From NCBI GenBank assembly GCA_027314595.1, contig DAHVAN010000217.1, positions 1 to 37,232 of the forward strand: 37,232 nt of DNA, written 5' to 3'. The position numbers and the translations under genes were made by a program. This document shows, one piece after another, positions 32,375 to 37,232 of the stretch (its first letter is position 1; each line of letters starts with the position of its first letter). Under the pieces are notes generated by a model that was not told the origin of the DNA, ran no database searches, and saw only the letters and a list, made by a program, of their open reading frames with translations. This stretch comes from Actinomycetota bacterium. GTDB lineage: Bacteria; Actinomycetota; Actinomycetes; Streptosporangiales; Streptosporangiaceae.

Positions 32375-32380
32375 ATTTTA
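32375..32380 (-). promoter_or_regulatory. -10 element for vapBC
   Basis: TAAAAT on the minus strand lies 6 nt before the GTG at 32368, so the message should be leaderless. The -35 region falls inside the adjacent palindrome. Confidence 0.5.
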
Positions 32381-32381
32381 G

Positions 32382-32412
32382 CATCATTGACTGCATAATG
32401 CAGTCAATGATG
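32382..32412. promoter_or_regulatory. 31-bp palindromic operator of vapBC
   Basis: CATCATTGACTGCAT (32382-32396), a single central base, then its exact reverse complement (32398-32412). It overlaps the expected -35 region of vapBC, the place where VapB/VapBC dimers repress. The remainder of 32413-32678 holds only the transposase scrap below. Confidence 0.8.
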
Positions 32413-32572
32413 GCTGCGGCAGCTCGCCGGGCCGGGCCTGGCCGCGTCCAGCGGCAGCGTCCAGGAGGCCCGGCCCGGCTCCAGCGCCGCCACGACCGAG
32501 ATCGCCGGCACCAATTGCGGCATGGCGCCGATCCGCCGCGATGTTGCCTACGGCAAGCTCGCCGCGCTCGCC

Positions 32573-32635
32573 CCGGTATCCAAGGCCGAGCAGCTCGCCT
32601 TGAATCCGGCGGTAGCCCCGGCGCCGACTCGTGCG
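32573..32635 (-). pseudogene. short transposase fragment
   Basis: The minus frame gives GYRRIQGELLGLGYR, the near-invariant segment of IS3/IS481-type integrase proteins immediately N-terminal to the part found at 29749-29882. Only about 20 residues survive. Confidence 0.55.
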
Positions 32636-32678
32636 GCATACGGCGCGCGAGTTCACCCGCGGCCGGTATCGTGCAGCA

Positions 32679-34691
32679 GTGCGCACGAGGTACGAGATCG
32701 AGGACACCGACGGCTACCTGGCTGCCCGCGAACTGCTGCTGCGGCGGTGCGGATCCTGGGCCGCGGCCAACGGCCGCACGCTGTCACTGCCGCTGGCCGG
32801 CGCCCTGCTGGACTCACGGCACTTCAGCTCGGACGGACGCCTGGGATACTGGACCCCGTCCCAGGTACGCCGGGCACTGCTCGAATGGATTCCGGGGAAG
32901 GTCGCAGCGTTCCAGGAGGACCTGCTAGCCGCGCCGGAAACACTGCGGTCCGTGCTGCGCTACCTGGACGCAACCGGGCTGCGCGACCCTCGCGGTGCCG
33001 CCACCGCGGAGAACGAGGCCGCTATCGACACCGCGGCGAAAGAGTTCGGCGCCGCGATAGCCGACACCGAACGCTACGGGCTCGCGAAGACGGCGGCGCT
33101 GCCCGCCGGGTACGGCGACACGGGCATCCGCCTTCCCGGCGGCCTCGCCAGCCTCCTGCTGGAGCCCGGGGATGACCTGCCGACATTCGACGCGGCCGAG
33201 TTTGAGGAACTTCTTGAGCGGCAGCTCATGCTGCCCGGCCTGGGCCAGGAACGGCCGATGGCCCAGCTCCCGGTGCGCCTCCCAGCCCGCGAGGAACTCG
33301 CGGACGCGGCGGAGCGCAGCACGGTGGTCGGCCAGTTCCGCGCCCTGGCCGAGTGGCTCGGCCCGAAAGGACGGGCGCTCACACCGGCGAAGAACTTCAA
33401 GCCCGCCGACGCACGGGAACTGATCACGCTGCTCGGCACCGGCGACGAGGGCCTGAAGTTCCGCAGCGCCGCCGAGCTTCCCGGCCTGAACCTGGTCGTG
33501 AGCTGGGCGCTGAAGGCCCGGCTGATCCGGCGGCAGGGCATCCGCCTGCTCCCGGTGGCGAAGGCCCGTCCGCTGCTGGCCGACGCCGAGGCCCTGTGGC
33601 AGCGCGCGTTCGAGGCGGCGTTCGACATCGGCCCCGCCGTCTGCCGTCCCATCTGGGCTGATGAGCCTCCCTCGCCGACGCAGCGGATTTACGACGTGAT
33701 CGTGCCCGACCTCATGGCCACGATCTACAGCATGGAAGAGCCCGTCCCAGTACCCCGGCTGGCGGAGTCCGTGTGGGAGTCGGTCAGGGCCCACTTCGAC
33801 CTGGGTTTCCTCAGCCCGCTCAGCCTGATGGGCCTGCGGGGACGGGTGGACAACGACGTCGAGCACATCTTCGACGCCTTCGAGACGCTCGGCGCGGTGA
33901 CCTCGGTCCACGGCGTGGCCAGCGAGATCTTCTCGATGGACCTGGACGAGGGAACCACGCTGCCGTTCGGGATCGATCCGCCGTTCGGGGCCGACCGGGC
34001 GGCCGCGCTGCGCCAGCGGCTGGCGAAGCCGGCGCGGCTGGTGAGCCTCACGCCCCTGGGCACCCGCGCGATGCGGGAGCGCATGCTCACAGAGGGCAGG
34101 GAGGCGGGGCTCGTCGGCGAGCTCGCGGGCGCCACCCCGGCGGAACTGCTCGGCACGGTCGCCGAGCACTACACGACGTCCAGCGCCCCGGAAGAGATCG
34201 CCACCTGGCGCGCCGCCCACGGCGGCTCGCTGGAGCCGCTGGTGCAGGCGGTCCGCGACTGTCCGTTCCTGTCCCGGCGCGTGGCGCTGCTGAAGACCCT
34301 CGCACGCAGCGTGCCAGAGGGCGCCGAACTGCTCGCCGAACTGATCCGCGACCCGGACCTCGGCCCTGTCGTCCTGCTCGCGGACAGGGATGACCTGGGC
34401 CCCGAGGACGCCACCCCGGAGGAGGCCGCCTGGATCATGGCCGGTAGCGTGCTGGAACTGCTGGAGATCGGCGGCCCCGAGGCTGTCAGGGAGCAGCTTG
34501 AGAATCTGCCGCCCGCGCAGCGCAAGGACATCGTGCGCGCGGTGTCGGCCTCGGGCTACCCGGCCCCGGAAACCCTTGAGGAGTTCCGGACCCTGGTCGC
34601 CGAGCCGATCCTGCACGCGCCGGCCCGGTTGCATGCCGTCCAGGGCACCGCCGCGCGGCGTCCCCGGCCGGGGAAGCCGCGCCGGCGGTAA
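32679..34691 (+). CDS. large hypothetical protein, related to pRiA4b ORF-3-type helical region
   Basis: A 670-aa soluble protein. FRALAEWLGPKGRALTPA, then ADARELITLLGTGDEGLKF and GLNLVVSWALKARLIRR (about residues 220-285) resemble a helical/winged-helix region that I recall from proteins annotated 'plasmid pRiA4b ORF-3 family'. The ORF-3 domain itself is not evident. The rest is alpha-helical with no catalytic motif. TATCGT lies 6 nt before the GTG at 32679, so it is probably leaderless. It shares its layout with the next gene and lies 65 nt upstream of it. Function unknown. Confidence 0.75.
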   Translation: MRTRYEIEDTDGYLAARELLLRRCGSWAAANGRTLSLPLAGALLDSRHFSSDGRLGYWTPSQVRRALLEWIPGKVAAFQEDLLAAPETLRSVLRYLDATGLRDPRGAATAENEAAIDTAAKEFGAAIADTERYGLAKTAALPAGYGDTGIRLPGGLASLLLEPGDDLPTFDAAEFEELLERQLMLPGLGQERPMAQLPVRLPAREELADAAERSTVVGQFRALAEWLGPKGRALTPAKNFKPADARELITLLGTGDEGLKFRSAAELPGLNLVVSWALKARLIRRQGIRLLPVAKARPLLADAEALWQRAFEAAFDIGPAVCRPIWADEPPSPTQRIYDVIVPDLMATIYSMEEPVPVPRLAESVWESVRAHFDLGFLSPLSLMGLRGRVDNDVEHIFDAFETLGAVTSVHGVASEIFSMDLDEGTTLPFGIDPPFGADRAAALRQRLAKPARLVSLTPLGTRAMRERMLTEGREAGLVGELAGATPAELLGTVAEHYTTSSAPEEIATWRAAHGGSLEPLVQAVRDCPFLSRRVALLKTLARSVPEGAELLAELIRDPDLGPVVLLADRDDLGPEDATPEEAAWIMAGSVLELLEIGGPEAVREQLENLPPAQRKDIVRAVSASGYPAPETLEEFRTLVAEPILHAPARLHAVQGTAARRPRPGKPRRR

Positions 34692-34756
34692 CACCATTCG
34701 CCGTGGCTTTGAATGAGCGGGCAACACCGCGGCCCGCGCGCAGTAGGGTGACGGCC

Positions 34757-36562
34757 ATGGCGGCAGACGCATTCGAGGAGACCCTGGCGGGGTTCCGCCG
34801 CTGGGCGGGCACGACCGAACGCAAGCTGAGCGGCGACCCGGAGGATGACGCCGCGGAACTGTCCACGGTGTTCAGCCTGATGCCGGGCTACCTGGGGATC
34901 GACGCCCCGTCCCGGCTGACCGCGGGCAGCCTTCACGAGCTCCTGATGGGCGTGTACCCGCGCAAGGTCACGGTGCTTGACCGAGAGGACACCGCGTCCA
35001 CCATCCCCGCGCTGCGGGACCTGACGTCCTACCTGGCCGACACGGGGGCGATCACCGAACCGATCGCGCGGGCCATGGACCGCGAACTGGATGAGATCGA
35101 GCCGGACTTCGCCGACGCGGTGATGGACCCGTCCAACTGGGGGCCGGCCACCGCGATCATGCACGCCATGCACCGCGACGGCGTGGACATCAGTGACAGC
35201 GCCGCGGTTGACTTGTGGATCGCGCGGCAGAACGCGGGCGTGTTCGCCGCCGCAGCCGACCCGTTCGCCTGGGAGGGAGTCGACCTCAAGGAGGACTTCG
35301 GCATCCCGGACGTCGTCGCGCCGGTCCGGCTGCCGGACGACGAAGCGCTCACGGCGCTGGCGGTCGCGGCGCCGCTCCTTGCCGACCTGCGCGACCTGGC
35401 CCGCGACGTCCGCGATAAGCCGGTACGCGCCGCCGGCGTGGACCCGTTTCTCCTCGGGCTGGCGGTGAAGACCGAACTTGTGCAGCGCGACGGCGACAGT
35501 CTCGTCCCGGGCGAGGACGTCGAGTGGCTGGACGACCTCGCCGAGGGTACCGTCGCCCTGGACGCGTGGGACCATGCCTTCGCGCAGGTCCTGGACACCA
35601 CGCTGGAGTCGGCGGACGAGGCGGAGCCACCGGCCGGCGAGGACCTGGACCTGGCGGGTCACGGTATCGCCCTGGTCGTGGAACTGTTCCTCGGCGCGCG
35701 GGCAGGAGTTCCCGTGCCGCAGTTGTCCGAGAGCCTGAAGAGCGCGGCGATCGCCGAGGTACCGCCGGACGCGGCCGAGCACCAGTGGGAGGAATGGACC
35801 GGGGCCCACGGCGACCCGGCCGGCTTGCTGCTGGGCCAGCTTGGGAAGCTCTCCGCGGTTACCGTCACCAACGGGGTAGCGCGCCTGGAACCGCTCGCCC
35901 TGCACGCCATCGCCGCCAAACTGCGGGCATGTGACGTGCGCGTGCCGGACCTCCCGCCGCCCGGCGAGATGACCGCGGACGACGTGGTGCTGCTGAGCAT
36001 GCTCGGGACCGAGCAAGACTTCACCGCGGATTTCGCTTCCTGGGTGGCGGAACGCACCCCCGAGGACGCCGCGCGGGAACTGCTCTCCTTCGCCGCCGGC
36101 GAGGGCGCGGCGGTCCGGACGGCGGCGGCACAGGTCGTATCCCGGCTCGGGGACGCCGCCGAACCAGCCTGGCGGGACGCACTCGAACGCCCTGAACTGC
36201 GCTGCTACGCCAAGATGGCGCTGATCGAGCAACTGGCCGGCCGCGACCCGGAGCAGCCGGTACCCGCTGAGCTCAAGCGCACCACCGAGGATCTCGCCTG
36301 GTTCGTCGCGGACAACTTCGCCCCGCTTACCCGCACCATCGGCCGGAACGCCACATTCCCGTTCGACATGACCCAACTCTGCGACGCGGGCTGGGACGTG
36401 AGCACTGAGGTGCTCTTCGACGCCATGGCACGGCTCGACCACCCGGACGCGGAAGCCGTGCTCACCATGCTCGGCAGGCACTGCGACAGCAAGAAGACCG
36501 CCAAGGCCGCCCGGAAAGCAGCATTCAAGGCGGCATCGCACCGGGCCTCCCGCCGGAGCTGA
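34757..36562 (+). CDS. large hypothetical protein, diverged paralogue of the preceding one
   Basis: A 601-aa acidic, helical protein. The segment FLLGLAVKTELVQRDGDSLVP, then WDHAFAQVL and AGVPVPQLSESL, aligns in order with WALKARLIRRQGIRLLP, LWQRAFEAAF and EPVPVPRLAESV of the upstream protein. The C-terminus has repeated helices (DAAEPAWRDALERPELRCYA) like HEAT-type solenoids. TAGGGT lies 7 nt before the ATG at 34757, so it should be leaderless and transcribed from its own promoter. Function unknown. Confidence 0.75.
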   Translation: MAADAFEETLAGFRRWAGTTERKLSGDPEDDAAELSTVFSLMPGYLGIDAPSRLTAGSLHELLMGVYPRKVTVLDREDTASTIPALRDLTSYLADTGAITEPIARAMDRELDEIEPDFADAVMDPSNWGPATAIMHAMHRDGVDISDSAAVDLWIARQNAGVFAAAADPFAWEGVDLKEDFGIPDVVAPVRLPDDEALTALAVAAPLLADLRDLARDVRDKPVRAAGVDPFLLGLAVKTELVQRDGDSLVPGEDVEWLDDLAEGTVALDAWDHAFAQVLDTTLESADEAEPPAGEDLDLAGHGIALVVELFLGARAGVPVPQLSESLKSAAIAEVPPDAAEHQWEEWTGAHGDPAGLLLGQLGKLSAVTVTNGVARLEPLALHAIAAKLRACDVRVPDLPPPGEMTADDVVLLSMLGTEQDFTADFASWVAERTPEDAARELLSFAAGEGAAVRTAAAQVVSRLGDAAEPAWRDALERPELRCYAKMALIEQLAGRDPEQPVPAELKRTTEDLAWFVADNFAPLTRTIGRNATFPFDMTQLCDAGWDVSTEVLFDAMARLDHPDAEAVLTMLGRHCDSKKTAKAARKAAFKAASHRASRRS

Positions 36563-36764
36563 AAGGCACGGTCAGCCTCCGGGAGCGGTACGGGGCCAAC
36601 GTCCTGCCTCAGGCGCGCCGGGCTGGCCCGGCCGTGGCCGCCATCTTCGCAAAATCCCTTGACACCACCAGCATAGGAATCGATCTGCGCGCCTCGGGGA
36701 TCGAACGACTGAGCCGGCCGCGAGCTGGTCTGCCAGGGCGTGAACCACCGCGCCGCCGCTGCCT

Positions 36765-37211
36765 TCACCTCTGGCCGGTGTCCTCGCTGGCGGGGACATT
36801 CCCCTGGGGCGGGGCTCCAGCAGGGGGAGGCTCCGCCTGGGAGGTGTGCTTGTGGTGGAACACGTGCCCGGCCCAGCGATCCGCCGAGTCATCAAGCCGC
36901 CTGGCTTCGCCCCGGACTTCATCCATGGTTTCACTCGCGACCTCCGCCGATGACCTGGCGATCACGGCGGGCAGATCCATCCGCTCGATAAGCGCGTCCA
37001 GGTCCACCCGGGCCAGGAAGGCATCGAGGTCCACCCGGGCGAGCAGGGCGTTTACGTCAATACGCTGGAGCAGCCGGTCGATATTGATTTGATCGAGCAC
37101 GGCGTCCAGGTCAACGTGCCGGACGATGCCGTTCAGGTCCACCGACTGAACGAGCAGGCTGACCACTCCTTCGGTGACTCGCTGTGCGAGCGCTTCAAGC
37201 GGGCCAGCCAT
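36765..37211 (-). CDS. hypothetical protein with seven 9-residue repeats
   Basis: A 148-aa protein. Residues 24-86 are seven tandem nonapeptides with consensus VDLDALLAR (for example VDLNGIVRH, IDVNALLAR, VDLDAFLAR). This forms a regular amphipathic helical or solenoid stretch. Then comes a charged helix and a Pro/Gly-rich disordered tail. Similar repeats occur at the N-terminus of several uncharacterised actinobacterial proteins. No membrane segment is visible. ATG at 37211; its promoter is outside the window. Converges with the 34757 gene. Confidence 0.75.
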   Translation of the reverse strand: MAGPLEALAQRVTEGVVSLLVQSVDLNGIVRHVDLDAVLDQINIDRLLQRIDVNALLARVDLDAFLARVDLDALIERMDLPAVIARSSAEVASETMDEVRGEARRLDDSADRWAGHVFHHKHTSQAEPPPAGAPPQGNVPASEDTGQR

Positions 37212-37232
37212 CCGCTGCCCCGCCGTGCGCTG

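Noticed and set aside
34556-36541. 661-codon open frame on the minus strand
   Set aside because: It is the antisense shadow of the two paralogue genes, with compositionally odd His/Arg-rich sequence and no motifs.
1-37232. CRISPR array or rRNA genes
   Set aside because: No regularly spaced identical repeats and no rRNA-like sequence are visible on either strand.

Overview
The window is chromosomal DNA of a high-GC Actinomycetota. Most genes use strongly G/C-ending codons and many start with GTG. Several starts lie 6-7 nt after a TAnnnT hexamer, the actinobacterial leaderless pattern. The order tRNA-Met, rpmG, hadA/hadB-like dehydratases, murB is a familiar actinobacterial core arrangement. 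A F420-type (LLM) oxidoreductase relic fits the same phylum. I cannot name a genus.

Region 1 (about 179-11476, minus strand) is the most interesting part. It is a nine-gene, largely translationally coupled operon that looks like a RiPP cluster merged with terpenoid genes. In transcription order it holds a radical SAM/SPASM maturase, a 49-aa precursor peptide not previously marked by any long ORF (its last 12 residues contain Cys-Trp-Ala-Asn-Ala-Cys), a two-domain terpene cyclase-like protein, an ABC ATPase, its FtsX/MacB-type permease, a CPBP membrane protease, a GT1-like glycosyltransferase, an M50 peptidase with a PqqD-like N-terminus, and a trans-polyprenyl diphosphate synthase. My reading is a peptide crosslinked by rSAM chemistry, possibly decorated with a cyclised isoprenoid and a sugar, trimmed by membrane proteases and exported. 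The parts are seen in the sequence; the product is inference. The operon has its own promoter, an upstream inverted repeat, and a 16-bp hairpin just after the precursor gene.

Region 2 (11501-13810) is housekeeping: murB, hadB, hadA, rpmG and tRNA-Met, on the minus strand. Region 3 (13880-16500) has three DnaA-box-like 9-mers, relics of an Lhr-type helicase and a serine recombinase, a small GntR regulator, a PspA/IM30 protein and a CGNR-like protein. Region 4 (16518-23183) has a LysR/MFS divergent pair, an SDR oxidoreductase, a lipoprotein with two beta-propellers, and a second MFS transporter.

Region 5 (23494-28540) has a small hypothetical gene, a low-GC membrane-anchored Nudix protein that looks acquired, a DEAD-box RNA helicase whose first residues copy a cold-shock protein, a MerR relic and a TfoX-N protein. 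Region 6 (28724-32640) is a decayed accessory zone: HTH proteins, transposase fragments, a broken LLM oxidoreductase beside an XRE/MmyB regulator, and a VapBC toxin-antitoxin pair with a 31-bp palindromic operator. Region 7 (32679-37211) has two large, diverged paralogous proteins of unknown function, both apparently leaderless, and a protein built on seven 9-residue repeats.
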